NCBI GenBank assembly: GCA_963739175.1
Contig: CAVTZH010000001.1
Location: forward strand, 744,001-808,000
DNA: 64,000 nucleotides
From: VAZQ01 sp963739175
GTDB lineage: Bacteria > Pseudomonadota > Alphaproteobacteria > Rhizobiales > Xanthobacteraceae
Direction of reading: 5' to 3'
The position numbers were made by a program, and so were the translations under genes. Positions 25,489 through 35,630 of this stretch are shown here, piece by piece. The notes under the pieces were generated by a model. It saw only the letters and a program-made list of their open reading frames with translations. It did not search any database and was not told the DNA's origin. Position 1 is the stretch's first letter; each line of letters starts with the position of its first letter.

Positions 25489-26349
25489 CTATTTGTCGAT
25501 GCGGCCGTCGCTCTGCCGGAGCCACTGGACCGACTGGACCTTCTTCATCAGCTCCGCGTCGATGTGCGGCAAGATCGTCTTGGCGAAGGCCCGGCGGACC
25601 AGCTGATACTCCCGCGCACATCCTTGCGCACGCGCCTTCGGAAGCACACCGCTGTCGACATACTGCCGGAACGCCTCCGGCTCGCCGCCATACGCCAGAC
25701 ACACGTAGTTGAAGAAGCGCTGTGCCGACGTGCCGTGCTCGTCGGCATACTCGGCCCGGTTCCGTGGATTCTTCGCCACCAGGTAGGTGTAGGCGGCGCC
25801 CCTGATGGTGGTGCGCGCGACGTCCTTCCCGAACTGCAACATCAGGAAGGCCGACAATTGATCGGCGCCGTCCTCCTCGCGCCCGAACACCGGAATCTGC
25901 AGGATATCGAACAACGCGTGTCCGAGCTCGTGGAAGATCGCGTCGATAAAGCCGCCGACGATCACCTCGTCACGCGTATAGCCTTGCGGCGAGGTCCCTT
26001 GCGGCGCGATCGCTTCGAGGTTCTCGTAGTACTCGTAGCAGAGACTGACCGCCCACTCCGCGGGAGTGTAGAAGGCATTCACCTGCCCGCAGGACTTGGT
26101 CCGCACCCGCAACACGCGTGGCAGGCGCAGCGGCGACAGGAACATGCTCAGCTCTTCCAGCACTTGCCGCTTCCGTAGCCGATCCAATGTCGACTCCGAC
26201 CGCGGCAGGCGCGGATCGATGTAGTCGATGATGACGCGGCTGTTGGCGGCGAGCTCCGGCGGCCGCGGCTGCGCCACGCCGTCCGACGGCTGAGCGACCA
26301 GTCCGGCGACCGCAACGGCCGCCACCGCGATAATTCTCAAGCAACGCAT
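25489..26349 (-). CDS. DUF4344-type secreted metallopeptidase-like protein (zinc motif intact)
   Basis: Secreted protein of about 286 residues with a signal peptide (MRCLRIIAVAAVAVAGLVAQ). The zinc-peptidase motif HELGH is present (His140, Glu141, His144), followed by FGREEDGADQLSAF, the family's third-ligand region. Start ATG 26349 has GAGG six bases upstream; ATGs at 26355 and 26367 are alternatives and the open frame to 26538 is not needed. It follows a paralogue (26415-27383) on the same strand. The physiological substrate is unknown. Confidence 0.82.
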   Translation of the reverse strand: MRCLRIIAVAAVAVAGLVAQPSDGVAQPRPPELAANSRVIIDYIDPRLPRSESTLDRLRKRQVLEELSMFLSPLRLPRVLRVRTKSCGQVNAFYTPAEWAVSLCYEYYENLEAIAPQGTSPQGYTRDEVIVGGFIDAIFHELGHALFDILQIPVFGREEDGADQLSAFLMLQFGKDVARTTIRGAAYTYLVAKNPRNRAEYADEHGTSAQRFFNYVCLAYGGEPEAFRQYVDSGVLPKARAQGCAREYQLVRRAFAKTILPHIDAELMKKVQSVQWLRQSDGRIDK

Positions 26350-26414
26350 CTGCATCCTCGATGTCATGCGGCGAAACGGATGGGACGGAGTCGTTTCCAT
26401 GGTTACGGCTCCGG

Positions 26415-27383
26415 TCATTTGGGCTCGTCCAGCATCAGCCAGGTGGCCGACTGGACCCGCTTGAGCAGTTGCAGGTCCACATGCGGCAGGATCTGCTGAG
26501 CGAAGGCGCGGCGCAGCGCATAGAATTCGCCGGTACATCGCTGCGCGCGGCGCACCGGGAGCAGGTTCCGGTCGATCAGGAACTTGAACGAGGTCGGATC
26601 GGAGCCGAAGGCGATGCAGAGATAGTTGAAGAAGCGCTGCGCTTCCGGCGCTTGCTCGCTCGCCATATCGGACTCGCTCCAGGTCCGATCGGAGGCGTCG
26701 AAGAACCAGGCGGCGCCAATCATGATCTTGAGCGCGACCTCCTTGCCGAACTGCACCATGATGAAGCCGGCGAGCTTGTCGGCGGCATCCGTTTCACGCC
26801 CCCAGATCGGCACCTCCAGGATGTCATAGGTCGCGAGCGCGACCTCGTGCAGCACGGCCTGGACGAATGCGCCAACGATCATCGTTTCGCGCGGCAGCCC
26901 GTCGGCAGGCTGTTCGCGCGGCGCGATGCGATCGACCTTGGCGACGTATTCGTAGCAGATCGTCACCGGCCCGCCGGACTGGTACGGCCGCCGCTCGGCG
27001 TTGCACTGATCGAGCTGCACCAGGAGCTTGCGCGGCAGCCGCAGCGGCGAGAGGAACAGGCGCAGCTGTTCGAGCACCTGCCGGCGCATCAGCCGCTCGC
27101 GGATCGGGCGGAATTGCGGGTCCTGCGGCTCGGTGTAGGCCACCTCGACCTGCGAGTTGCCCCAATCGGCGCCGCCCGTCGTCGGCGGTGGCGCTGGCGG
27201 CGGCGTGACGTCGGTTGTGGTTGGGCGGAACACCGTTCCAGGAACGGGAGCTGGCGCGGGCTTACCAGTATCGGGGCTCCCACCCGGCTTCGACGGGCCG
27301 AATGTCGGCTGCGCGTTGAGCGATATGGCGCCGAGCGCCACGATCAGCGCCAGCGCGAGGGCAAGACGGACGATGAAGGTCAT
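26415..27383 (-). CDS. DUF4344-type paralogue with degraded zinc motif
   Basis: Secreted paralogue of 25489-26349, 322 residues, with a signal peptide (to about LNA), a Pro/Thr-rich linker of some 45 residues and the same core: RQVLEQLRLFLSPLRLPRKL, then WGRETDAADKLAGF. The zinc motif reads HEVAL (about 179-183) in place of HELGH, so the second zinc His is lost and peptidase activity is unlikely. It sits first in a two-gene unit, 65 bases before the intact paralogue. It may be an inactive partner or inhibitor of the active one. Confidence 0.82.
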   Translation of the reverse strand: MTFIVRLALALALIVALGAISLNAQPTFGPSKPGGSPDTGKPAPAPVPGTVFRPTTTDVTPPPAPPPTTGGADWGNSQVEVAYTEPQDPQFRPIRERLMRRQVLEQLRLFLSPLRLPRKLLVQLDQCNAERRPYQSGGPVTICYEYVAKVDRIAPREQPADGLPRETMIVGAFVQAVLHEVALATYDILEVPIWGRETDAADKLAGFIMVQFGKEVALKIMIGAAWFFDASDRTWSESDMASEQAPEAQRFFNYLCIAFGSDPTSFKFLIDRNLLPVRRAQRCTGEFYALRRAFAQQILPHVDLQLLKRVQSATWLMLDEPK

Positions 27384-27629
27384 CAATGGCTTCCCTGTTC
27401 GCGCGAAGGTAAGGACTACCACCCTCCCCTCGGCATGAAAAATCCGGCCGCGCCCCCGAACGTCCGCCGGATTCCCAATCCGATACTAGCGTGGGAAAAT
27501 GCCAACTCACAATATGCGCGTACGACTGCCGATGAATTGTGGCAGACGGCTGTGACGCAGCGTTAACGCGTGACGCCAGTGGCGAGGCGGACGGTTTGCG
27601 TTATAGTCCGCGCCGCAGGAGAAACCTTC

Positions 27630-29187
27630 GTGAATATCGTCGAGAAAAACACCATCAGCGCGACGGCGGCCGGCGATCTCGACCGCTTTCGGCTGCGCCG
27701 GTTCATCGAAGAGCTTCCCGCGGACGAGCTCGAGGTCCGCAGCGGCGCGACCGAGCTCGCCGACGTGGCGCAGGCGCTGGAAGGAAATCCGCGCGCGGTG
27801 CTGTTCGAGGCGGCCGGGCCCGAGCGCCAGCAACTGGTCGGCAGCGTCACCGGCAGCCGTTCGCGGATCGCGCGCGCCTTCGGCGTCGCCCCGGGCGAGT
27901 TGCTGCGCGAGCTCCAGAAGCGGATGCGCAACAAGCCCGAGATCGTCGAAGTCTCGCGCGCCGAGGCGCCGGCGCAGCAGGTCGTGCTGACCGGCGCCGA
28001 CGCCGATCTCACCGCGCTGCCCGTGCATCTTCAGCACGGCGCCGACGGCGCGCCCTATATCTCGTCGTCCACCGACTTCGTCGTCGACCCGAAGACCGGC
28101 TTCACCAATGTGGGCATCCGCCGCCTGATGCTGCGCGGCCGCACCGAGGCCGGCGTCGACCTCAACTCGCCGAGCGACCTGCGCGCGATCTATGAGGCGA
28201 GCGCCGCGGCGGGCAAGCCGGTGCCGGTCGCATTCGTGGTCGGCTCGCATCCGATCGATCACCTCGCCGCGGTGATGCGGCTGCCGAGCGACGATCTCGC
28301 GCTGATGTCGTCGCTGCGCGGCGCGCCGCTGCCGGTGGTGAAATGCGTGACCAACGACGTGCGGGTGCCGGCCGACGCCGAATGGGTGCTGGAGGGCGTG
28401 ATCGACGAGCGCGGCCATGTGGAGCCGGAAGGGCCCGTACGGCGAATTCCTCGGCTACTACGGCGCGGTCAAGCGCAATCCGGTGTTCCACCTGACCGCG
28501 ATCACGCGGCGGCGCGACGCGCTGTTCCAGACCTCGACCATCGGCGGCAAGTCGCTGTCGCGCACCGATACCGCGCAGCTCAACGGCGTGCGCACCGAGG
28601 CGATGGTCTGGCGCGCGCTGGAAACGGCCGTGCGCGAGCCGGTCGGCGTCTATGCGACGACGTCGAGCGGCGGCATGTACACGCTGCGGGTCGCGATCCG
28701 TCAGCGCGTGCCGGGCGAGGCGCGCAACGCCATCGCCGCCTGCTTCGGCGCGCTCACCAATGTGAAGCACGTGTTCGTGGTCGATCCCGACATCGACATC
28801 TTCTCCGACGAGGAGATGGACTGGGCGTTCGCGACCCGCTTCCAGGCCGACCGCGACCTCATGGTGATGACCAACATGCGCGCGGTGCCGATCGATCCTT
28901 CGCTGATGGGCCGCCGCACCGGCGCCAAGGCCGGCTTCGATCTCACCTGGCCGCCCGGCGCCGCAACCAAGCTTGAGTTCCAGGTGCCGGCGCCGCCGAC
29001 CTTCAAGGGCAAGCGCTTCCCCTCGATCGAAGCCGCGCTCGCCGACGGGCCGAAATTCTTCGAGGAGCTGATGAGCGCCGTCGGCAGCCGCGACGGGCGC
29101 GAGGTGGTGCGCGCGCTGGAAGATTTAAGGGCGAAGACCGCGATCGAACGCGACAGCGAAGGGCGCTATGCCGTCAAGGGCAAGTAG
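27630..29187 (+). CDS. UbiD-family decarboxylase (frameshifted)
   Basis: Prenylated-FMN-dependent (de)carboxylase of about 518 residues, acting on aromatic or alpha,beta-unsaturated acids. The GTG start at 27630 follows AGGAGA by seven bases. The UbiD signature EPEGPYGEFLGYY spans a frame change at 28434-28436, where CCC is read in place of CC; upstream and downstream halves are otherwise intact and contiguous. LSRTDTAQLNGVRTEAMVW and VVDPDIDIFSDEEMDWAFAT are further family blocks. No UbiX flavin prenyltransferase gene is in the window. A second UbiD lies at 58046-59715. Confidence 0.88.
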
Positions 29188-29196
29188 CGGGCGCGC

Positions 29197-29490
29197 CTAG
29201 CGCTCGAGATCCTCCGGCTTCACCGGCGGCAGATCGGGATAGGACGGCGGGCCAATAGGACGCGGACTTGCACCCAGCCCGGTCGTTCCATGCGCGTCGG
29301 TCCGCGTCATGCATTGCTCGGGCCAGGTGGTCCGTCCCTTGGCGGCCTCGCACTCTCCCATCGTACTGAAGATGCACCGGGTACCCGTATTGGTCTGCAG
29401 ACAGAACGGCGCGGTGCCGGTCTGCGCGACGGCGGTCTGCACGATTGCGCAGAGTGCGGCCATCGCGATCGTAGCGGCGAGTGGTTTCAT
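29197..29490 (-). CDS. Small secreted Cys-containing protein, DUF3551-like
   Basis: A 97-residue protein with a signal peptide (to about TAVAQ) and a short mature part with spaced cysteines (FCLQTNTGTRCIF, MGECEAAKG, EQCM), the pattern of DUF3551 proteins frequent in Bradyrhizobium relatives. The C-terminus is Pro-rich. Function unknown. It converges on the UbiD gene with nine bases between them. Confidence 0.72.
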   Translation of the reverse strand: MKPLAATIAMAALCAIVQTAVAQTGTAPFCLQTNTGTRCIFSTMGECEAAKGRTTWPEQCMTRTDAHGTTGLGASPRPIGPPSYPDLPPVKPEDLER

Positions 29491-29680
29491 GGCACAGCCT
29501 CGCGGTTTACCCCTATCTGACGAACGGCAGAGAGGGACCCTGGTTCCGGCGATGGCCCCGGTAGGGATCGATCTTGGTTAGCAAACGCGCAACACTGTCG
29601 CGGTCCGACAGGGTTAGATACCTGACAAGGCAGCAGCGGGATGATGTAGTGTCGCGGCAATCGTCCGGGGGAGGACAACA

Positions 29681-30733
29681 ATGACCGCCGTCCTGCGTAC
29701 CGCCGCCGCTTCGCTCGCGCTGCTGGCAGGTTTCTTGGCCAGTCTCGCCGCCGCATCGGCGCAGGAAACCACCATCAATATCGGACTGGTGCGGTCGATC
29801 TCGAACGGCGCCAACCTCTGGGGCGTCGAGAAGGGCTACTTCAAGGAAGCCGGCATCAACCTCAAGGTCGAAGAGCTCGACACCTCAGCCAACGTACTGG
29901 CGATGCTGGCGCAGAACCGGCTGCAGATCATCGAAGGCGGTGTCTCGGCCGGCTATTTCAACGGGCTGCAGAAGAATCTCCCGATCACCATCGTGATGGA
30001 CCGGGTGTCGAGCCCGCTCGGCCACAACCTGATGCTGCGGCCCGATCTCAAGGGGCAGATCACGCGGCTCAATCAGTTGAAGGGCAAGGTCATCGCCACC
30101 AACGGCCACGGCGCGGTCTCGACCTACGAGGTCGGTCGCATGCTCGAGACCGACGGCATCACCATCGCCGACGTCGAGATCAAGGTGCTGCCGTTCCCGC
30201 AGATGTCGGTTGCGTTCCGCAACAAGGCGATCGACGCTGCCATCGTGATCCCGCCGTTCACTGCGCAGCTGATCGACGGCGGCTTCGCCGTGCTGTTCAA
30301 GGATCCCGACGACCTCGTCAAGCCGCATCCGATGTCGATCGCGGTCAGCATGATCAACACCGAATGGGCGAAGGCGAACGACCGCGCGGCGCGCAACTAC
30401 TACGCCGCCTATCTGCGCGCGGTGCGCGACTATTGCCAGGCCTATCACGGCGGCTCGACCCGCGCCGCGATGATCGATCTCCTGATCAAAACCAAGACCG
30501 AGACGCGCGAGCCGCTGCTGCACAAATATCCGTGGCCGGCGCGCAGCCCGAACGGCACGATCAACACGGCAAGCGTCATGGACATGCAGAAGTGGTACGC
30601 CGAGAGCAAGATGACCACGGCCAACCTGCCGCTCGAGCGCATTATCGACACCAGCTATGCCCGTGAGGCGGCGGCAAAACTCCCGCCGTTCGTGCTGGAG
30701 AACAAGGACAGCAAGCTGCCGGGATGCCGGTGA
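29681..30733 (+). CDS. ABC transporter substrate-binding protein (NMT1/SsuA-like)
   Basis: Periplasmic binding protein of 350 residues with a signal peptide (to about AAASA). GVEKGYFKEAGINLKVEE and LKGKVIATNGHGAVSTYEVG are typical of the nitrate/sulfonate/thiamine-precursor group. GGGGGAGG precedes the ATG. It is first of a binding protein, ATPase and permease set; a palindromic repeat separates it from the ATPase gene, so part of the transcript may stop there. The ligand cannot be deduced; aromatic acids or sulfonates would suit the neighbourhood. Confidence 0.9.
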   Translation: MTAVLRTAAASLALLAGFLASLAAASAQETTINIGLVRSISNGANLWGVEKGYFKEAGINLKVEELDTSANVLAMLAQNRLQIIEGGVSAGYFNGLQKNLPITIVMDRVSSPLGHNLMLRPDLKGQITRLNQLKGKVIATNGHGAVSTYEVGRMLETDGITIADVEIKVLPFPQMSVAFRNKAIDAAIVIPPFTAQLIDGGFAVLFKDPDDLVKPHPMSIAVSMINTEWAKANDRAARNYYAAYLRAVRDYCQAYHGGSTRAAMIDLLIKTKTETREPLLHKYPWPARSPNGTINTASVMDMQKWYAESKMTTANLPLERIIDTSYAREAAAKLPPFVLENKDSKLPGCR

Positions 30734-30775
30734 GCTTTGCGCGAGTGATGCGGTGACCGCGTGGCGAACTCGGTG

Positions 30776-30882
30776 GGCTCCCTCTCCCCGGAGGGGAGAG
30801 GGTTGGGGTGAGGGGGTTACTGAACGACCGATGGAGCCAAACCCCCTCACCCCCGCCCTCTCCCCCATGGGGAGAGGGAGCC
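30776..30882. repeat. Composite palindromic repeat element, second copy
   Basis: Same design as 6287-6443: outer CCCTCTCCCC/GGGGAGAGGG units and an inner GGGGTGAGGGGGTT paired with AACCCCCTCACCCC. It lies between the binding-protein and ATPase genes of one ABC system. Confidence 0.8.
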
Positions 30883-30928
30883 GACCCGCTCTGTCGCGCG
30901 ATCACGACTCACCCCTCAACGATCGTGG

Positions 30929-31735
30929 ATGCGCGTCATGACCGTCCAGCGCCGTGGCGCAGCGATCGAGATCGCGGGCCTGCGCAAGGAATATGTCAGC
31001 ACGGCCGGGAGCGTGCTGGCGCTCGACCACATCGATCTGCATATCGCCGCCGGTGAGTTCCTCTGCATCGTCGGGCCGTCGGGCTGCGGGAAGTCGACGC
31101 TGCTGCGCATCCTCGCCGGCCTCGATCACCAGACGTCGGGCACCATCACCGTCCACGCTAAGGGCTGGGCGGTCCAGAATGCGATGGTGTTCCAGGAGAG
31201 CGGCCTGTTCCCCTGGATGAGTGTCGAGACCAATGTCGGCTTCGGCTTGATGACGCGCGGCGTTCCCTCCGCCGAAGCCGCGGAACGGGTCGACGCCGCG
31301 CTCAAGCTCGTCGGCCTCACCAAGTTCCGCCGCCACTTCCCGCACCAGCTTTCCGGCGGCATGCGACAGCGCAGCGCGATCGCGCGCGCCTTCGTGACCA
31401 ACCCGGCGATGCTCCTGATGGACGAGCCGTTCGCGGCGCTCGACGCGCAGAACCGCGTGATCCTGCAAACGGAGCTGGTGCGGATCTGGGAGCAGACCGG
31501 CAAGACCGTGATCTACATCACGCATTCGATCGAGGAGGCGCTGCTGCTTGGCGACCGCTGCGTGGTGATGACAGCGCAGCCCGGCCGCATCAAGGAGATC
31601 GTCAACGTCCCCTTCCCGCACCCGCGCGATCTCATTGCGCTATCGGCGGCGCCCGACTTCGGCAAGATGAAACTCGACATCTGGCGCGTGCTCGAAGACG
31701 AGGTCATGCGCGCGCGCGCGGAGATGGACGCATGA
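30929..31735 (+). CDS. ABC transporter ATP-binding protein (SsuB/TauB-like)
   Basis: ATPase of 268 residues. Walker A GPSGCGKST, the signature LSGGMRQR, Walker B LLMDEPFAALD and switch His in YITHS are all intact. It energises import together with the permease, whose ATG overlaps its stop (ATGA, 31732-31735). ATG 30929 is used; ATG 30938 is an in-frame alternative three codons later. Confidence 0.95.
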   Translation: MRVMTVQRRGAAIEIAGLRKEYVSTAGSVLALDHIDLHIAAGEFLCIVGPSGCGKSTLLRILAGLDHQTSGTITVHAKGWAVQNAMVFQESGLFPWMSVETNVGFGLMTRGVPSAEAAERVDAALKLVGLTKFRRHFPHQLSGGMRQRSAIARAFVTNPAMLLMDEPFAALDAQNRVILQTELVRIWEQTGKTVIYITHSIEEALLLGDRCVVMTAQPGRIKEIVNVPFPHPRDLIALSAAPDFGKMKLDIWRVLEDEVMRARAEMDA

Positions 31736-32511
31736 GCGGCATCTCCGCCAAAATGTCCGCGAAGACCCGCGACCGGCTGCTCTACCTGATCTCGCCGATC
31801 GGGCTGTTGCTGCTGTGGGAGCTGCTGCTGCTCGCCGGCTTTGGCGACCGCCGCTTCATCCCGGCGCCGAGCGACATCGCCACGCGTTACTGGCAACTGC
31901 TCGCCAACGGCGAGCTCGCCTACCACACCGGCGTGACGCTGATGCGCGTATTCGCGGGCTTCTTCATCGGCGTGATCCCGGCGATTGCGCTCGGCCTCCT
32001 GATGGCGATGTTCGCGCCGGTGCGCATCTTCATCGATCCGCTGATCGCCTCGCTGTTCCCGATCCCGAAGATCGCGCTGATGCCGCTGCTGCTGCTGGCG
32101 TTCGGCTTCGGCGACGCCTCCAAGATCGCGCTGGTCGCGATCGCGGTGTTCTTCCCGGTGATCGTCAACACTTATGTCGGCGCGTCCAATATCGAGAAGA
32201 TCTACTGGGACGTCGCCAGGAACTACGGCGCCAGCCAGACCGTGCTGTTCACCCGCATCGTGTTCTTCGGCGCGCTGCCGATGATCTTCGCGGGGCTGCG
32301 CATCGCGATCGCGGTGTCGTTCATCGTGCTGGTGGCGGCCGAATTCGTCGCCACCAAGAGCGGCCTCGGCTACCTGATCTGGAATTCGTGGGAGCTCCTG
32401 GAAGTGACCACGATGTTCTGTGGCATCGTCACCATCGGGATTCTCGGGCTCATCACCTCGGCGCTGTTCCAGGAGCTGGAGCGCAAGGTGATCCCATGGA
32501 AGGCGGAGTAG
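31732..32511 (+). CDS. ABC transporter permease (SsuC/TauC-like)
   Basis: Inner-membrane permease of 259 residues with about six helices. The EAA-like coupling loop appears in WDVARNYGASQTVLFTRIVF followed by ALPMIFAGLRIAIAVSF. Translation is coupled to the ATPase gene. With the upstream binding protein it forms a complete importer. Confidence 0.94.
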   Translation: MSGISAKMSAKTRDRLLYLISPIGLLLLWELLLLAGFGDRRFIPAPSDIATRYWQLLANGELAYHTGVTLMRVFAGFFIGVIPAIALGLLMAMFAPVRIFIDPLIASLFPIPKIALMPLLLLAFGFGDASKIALVAIAVFFPVIVNTYVGASNIEKIYWDVARNYGASQTVLFTRIVFFGALPMIFAGLRIAIAVSFIVLVAAEFVATKSGLGYLIWNSWELLEVTTMFCGIVTIGILGLITSALFQELERKVIPWKAE

Positions 32512-32513
32512 CT

Positions 32514-32656
32514 GTGTGTCCCGGACGCGGTGCAGCGTGAAGCGAAGCGGAACGGTGCACCGCTGATCCGGGACCCCGGTTGTTTTCGTACTGCAAAAAA
32601 CCGGGTCCCGGGTCTGCGGCGCATCACTTCGTGCTGCGCCGCGCCCGGGACACGAG
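32514..32656. repeat. GTCCCGG palindromic element, copy 2
   Basis: Copy of the element at 21646: starts TGTCCCGGACGCGGTGCAGC, centre GGGACCCCGG/CCGGGTCCCG, ends CGCCCGGGACACGAG. It separates converging genes, so it could double as a transcription-ending hairpin. Confidence 0.85.
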
Positions 32657-32657
32657 A

Positions 32658-34533
32658 CTACCGTCCCGCGGCGTAGCCCTGCATGCCGCGCGGGTTGGCG
32701 GCGGCCTTGCGGCGCTTGCCCTCGCGCGACGCGGCGGTGAGACGGCCTTCCGACCAGTCCGGCCCGACCTCGACGTTGTGGCCGCGGCGGCGCAGCTCCT
32801 TGATCGTCTCCGGCGTCAGGCGGCCCTCGACCACCAGCACGCCGGGCCGCGCCTCGCGCGGCCAGAACGACGACGGGAAATGCTCCGAGTGCCAGGCCGG
32901 CGCGTCGATCGACTCCTGCAGGTTCATGCCGCAATGGACGTGGCGCAGGAACATCTGCAGCACCCACTGGTCCTGCTGGTCGCCGCCGGGCGAGCCCCAG
33001 GCGAGATACGGATCGCCGTCGCGCAGCGCCATGGTCGGCGAGAGCGTGATGCGCGGCCGCTTGCCGGGCCCGATCGCGTTCGGGTGGCCCTCGTCGAGCC
33101 AGAACTGCTGGGCGCGGCTGCCGAGACAGAAGCCGAGCTCCGGAATCGTCGGCGAGGATTGCAGCCAGCCGCCGGACGGCGTCGACGACACCATGTTGCC
33201 GTGCGCGGTCGATGATGTCGAGATGCACGGTGTCGCCGCGCATGACGCCGGTGCGTTCGAGCTTGCCGCCGTCGCCCACGGCGACGAGGTCCGGATCGTT
33301 GACGTCGTCGTGCGTCCACGTCTGACGGCCGACCGTCGGCTCGCCGACGCCGGGCGCGGCGAGGCGCTGGCCGCCCGGCACGCGGATGTCGAGCCGCATG
33401 CCGAAGCCCGGAATGTTGCCCGGCCGCTGCTCCATCGACGCTTCCTTGCCGACGAGCTTGCGGCGCGCGTCGGCGTAGGCGTCCGACAGCAGCACGTCGC
33501 CCGGCACCTTCACGAAATCCGGATCGCCGTAGAAGGTCTCGCGGTCGGCATAGGCGAGCTTCGAGCACTCGACCACGGTGTGGATGAAATCGGCGCTGGT
33601 CGGGTCGGCGCCGTCGAGATCGAAACCCTTGAGCAGCGCGAGCTGCTGCAGCACCGCCGGGCCCTGGCTCCAGAACCCGCCCTTGCAGACGGTGTAGCGG
33701 CCGTATTGGTACGTCACCGGCGCTTCGACGCGCGGCGCAAAGCGCGCCATGTCGTCGGCGGTGAGCACGCCGCGGTGGCGCTCGCCGCTCGAATCCATCA
33801 GCTCCTGGGTGCGGCAGAAGCGGTCGATCGCCTCGGCGACGAAGCCCTGCGACCACATCTTGCGCGCATGCTCGATCTGCTTGTCGCGATTGCCGCCGAC
33901 GCTCTCGGCCTCGCGCAGGATGCGCGAATAGGTTTCGGCGAGCTGCTTGTTGGCGAACAGCGTGCCGGGCGCCGGCACCTTGCCGCCGGGCAGATAGACC
34001 GCCGCCGAAGTCGGCCAGTGCTCGCGGAACAGCTGCTCGACCGTGCCGATGGTGAAGCTCGCGCGTTCGACCAGCGGCTGGCCTTCGCCGGCGTAGTAGA
34101 TCGCGGGCTTGAGCACGTCGGCGAGCGACACGGTGCCGTAGTCGCGCAGCAGCAGCATCCAGGTCTCGAACGTGCCGGGCACGCAGCAGGCCAGCAGCCC
34201 GGTGCCGGGCACGAGGTCGAGCCCGAGGCTCTTGTAGTGCGCGATGGTCGCGCCCATCGGCGCGGGCCCCTGCCCGCAGATGACTTCGATCTTGTCTTTG
34301 CCCTTGCGCGTGTCGTGCACGATCACCGGCACGTCGCCGCCGGGCCCGTTGAGATGCGGCTCGACCACCTGCAGCGTGAACGCCGTCGCCACCGCCGCGT
34401 CGAAGGCGTTGCCGCCGCGCTCCAGGATGCTCATGCCGACCGCGGTCGCGATCCAGTGCGTGGAGGTGCAGACGCCGAAGGTGCCGTCGATTTCGGGCCG
34501 GGTCGTGAAGGGATTGGGATTGATGTTGCTCAT
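32658..34533 (-). CDS. Gamma-glutamyltransferase family protein, paralogue 2 (frameshifted)
   Basis: Ntn-hydrolase of the gamma-glutamyltranspeptidase family, about 624 residues. GGNAFDAAVATAF and LNGPGGDVPV open the large subunit; the catalytic Thr lies in RGDTVHLDII (about residue 435). Just after it the frame changes at 33203-33207, where one extra base breaks RHGNMVSSTPSGGW; the small subunit continues to 32658. No signal peptide. It lies 113 bases downstream of five Bug receptor genes in the same direction and may belong to their transcript. ATG 34533 is used; a GTG at 34572 is possible. Confidence 0.87.
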
Positions 34534-34646
34534 AGGGGGCGTTTTTTGGGGCCTGTGCGGTTTCGGGGCCACCTAACCACATCGAGGGCGGCCTGGGTAG
34601 GTTCGCCGCCGATAGCGGGGTTGCAGATGGCGCAATGAACCCACGC

Positions 34647-35624
34647 TCATTGCAGCGTGATCTTGGCGGCGCGGATGACCTTGGCCCATTTCTCAGTCTC
34701 CGCGACGATGAACTTCTCAAAATCGCCGGGAGACATTGGCGTGGGGGTGCTGCCGAGCTCGGCAAGACGCGCCTTGATGGCGGGATCGGCCAGCGCGGCG
34801 TTAACCTCACTGTTGAGCCTCGCGACGATTTCAGCCGGCGTGTTCCTGGGCGCCCCGATGCCTTGCCAGGAACTCGCCTCGAAGCCGGGCACGAAATCGC
34901 CCACGGTCGGCAGGTCCGGTAGCGCGGGCGAACGGGCTGCCGTGGTCACCGCGAGCGCGCGCACCTTGCCGGTCCTGACCGACTCGATCGATTCCGGCAG
35001 ATAGCTGAAATAAACCTGCACCTGCCCGCCGATCAGGTCGGTGAGCGCCGGTGCGCCACCACGATAGGGCACGATGAGCATGTCGATGCCGGTGCTCAAT
35101 TTGAACAGCTCGCCGCCGACATGGGACGTGCTGCCGAGTCCGCCCGACGCCATGCTGATCTTGCCGGGATTGGCCTTGGCATAGGCGATGAACTCGGGGA
35201 CGGTCTTCGCCGGCACCGACAAGGCCACCTCCATGACGAGCGGAATGCTGCTGATCATCGCGATCGGAACGATGTCGCGCATGAAATTGAAATTGAGCTT
35301 CGGATGCAGCGTGGCGTTGACCGGCACCGAGCCGGGGATGAGAAGAAGCGTGTAGCCGTCAGCAGGCGCGCGCACCACCGCTTCGATGCCGATATTGGTC
35401 CCACCGCCTGCGCGGTTCTCGATGACGAACGGCTGTCCCAATCGCTCCGACAGCCATTGCCCGATCAGCCGCGCGAGGATGTCGAGCGCACCGCCGGGAG
35501 GCACCGGGACGATGATGCGCACCGGCCGTGACGGATAGTTTTGCGCCGTCGCGCGCCGCGGCACCACCGGGAACGCGGCGGCGCCCGCGGCGAGACGCAG
35601 GAAGCGGCGGCGCGGAAGTCGCAT
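34647..35624 (-). CDS. Bug/TctC-family receptor, array member 5
   Basis: Periplasmic solute receptor of 325 residues with a twin-arginine-like signal (PRRRFLRLAAGAAAFP). YPSRPVRIIVPVPPGGALD, ENRAGGGTNIGIEAV and ASGGLGSTSHVGGELF are the family ligand-loop regions. It starts six bases after the preceding receptor's stop. Last of five receptors in tandem; the GGT-like gene follows. Confidence 0.93.
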   Translation of the reverse strand: MRLPRRRFLRLAAGAAAFPVVPRRATAQNYPSRPVRIIVPVPPGGALDILARLIGQWLSERLGQPFVIENRAGGGTNIGIEAVVRAPADGYTLLLIPGSVPVNATLHPKLNFNFMRDIVPIAMISSIPLVMEVALSVPAKTVPEFIAYAKANPGKISMASGGLGSTSHVGGELFKLSTGIDMLIVPYRGGAPALTDLIGGQVQVYFSYLPESIESVRTGKVRALAVTTAARSPALPDLPTVGDFVPGFEASSWQGIGAPRNTPAEIVARLNSEVNAALADPAIKARLAELGSTPTPMSPGDFEKFIVAETEKWAKVIRAAKITLQ

Positions 35625-35630
35625 GCCGCG

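Noticed and set aside
32683..34638. A 651-codon plus-strand frame
   Set aside because: Antisense to the gamma-glutamyltransferase-like gene, without recognisable domains or a ribosome site.
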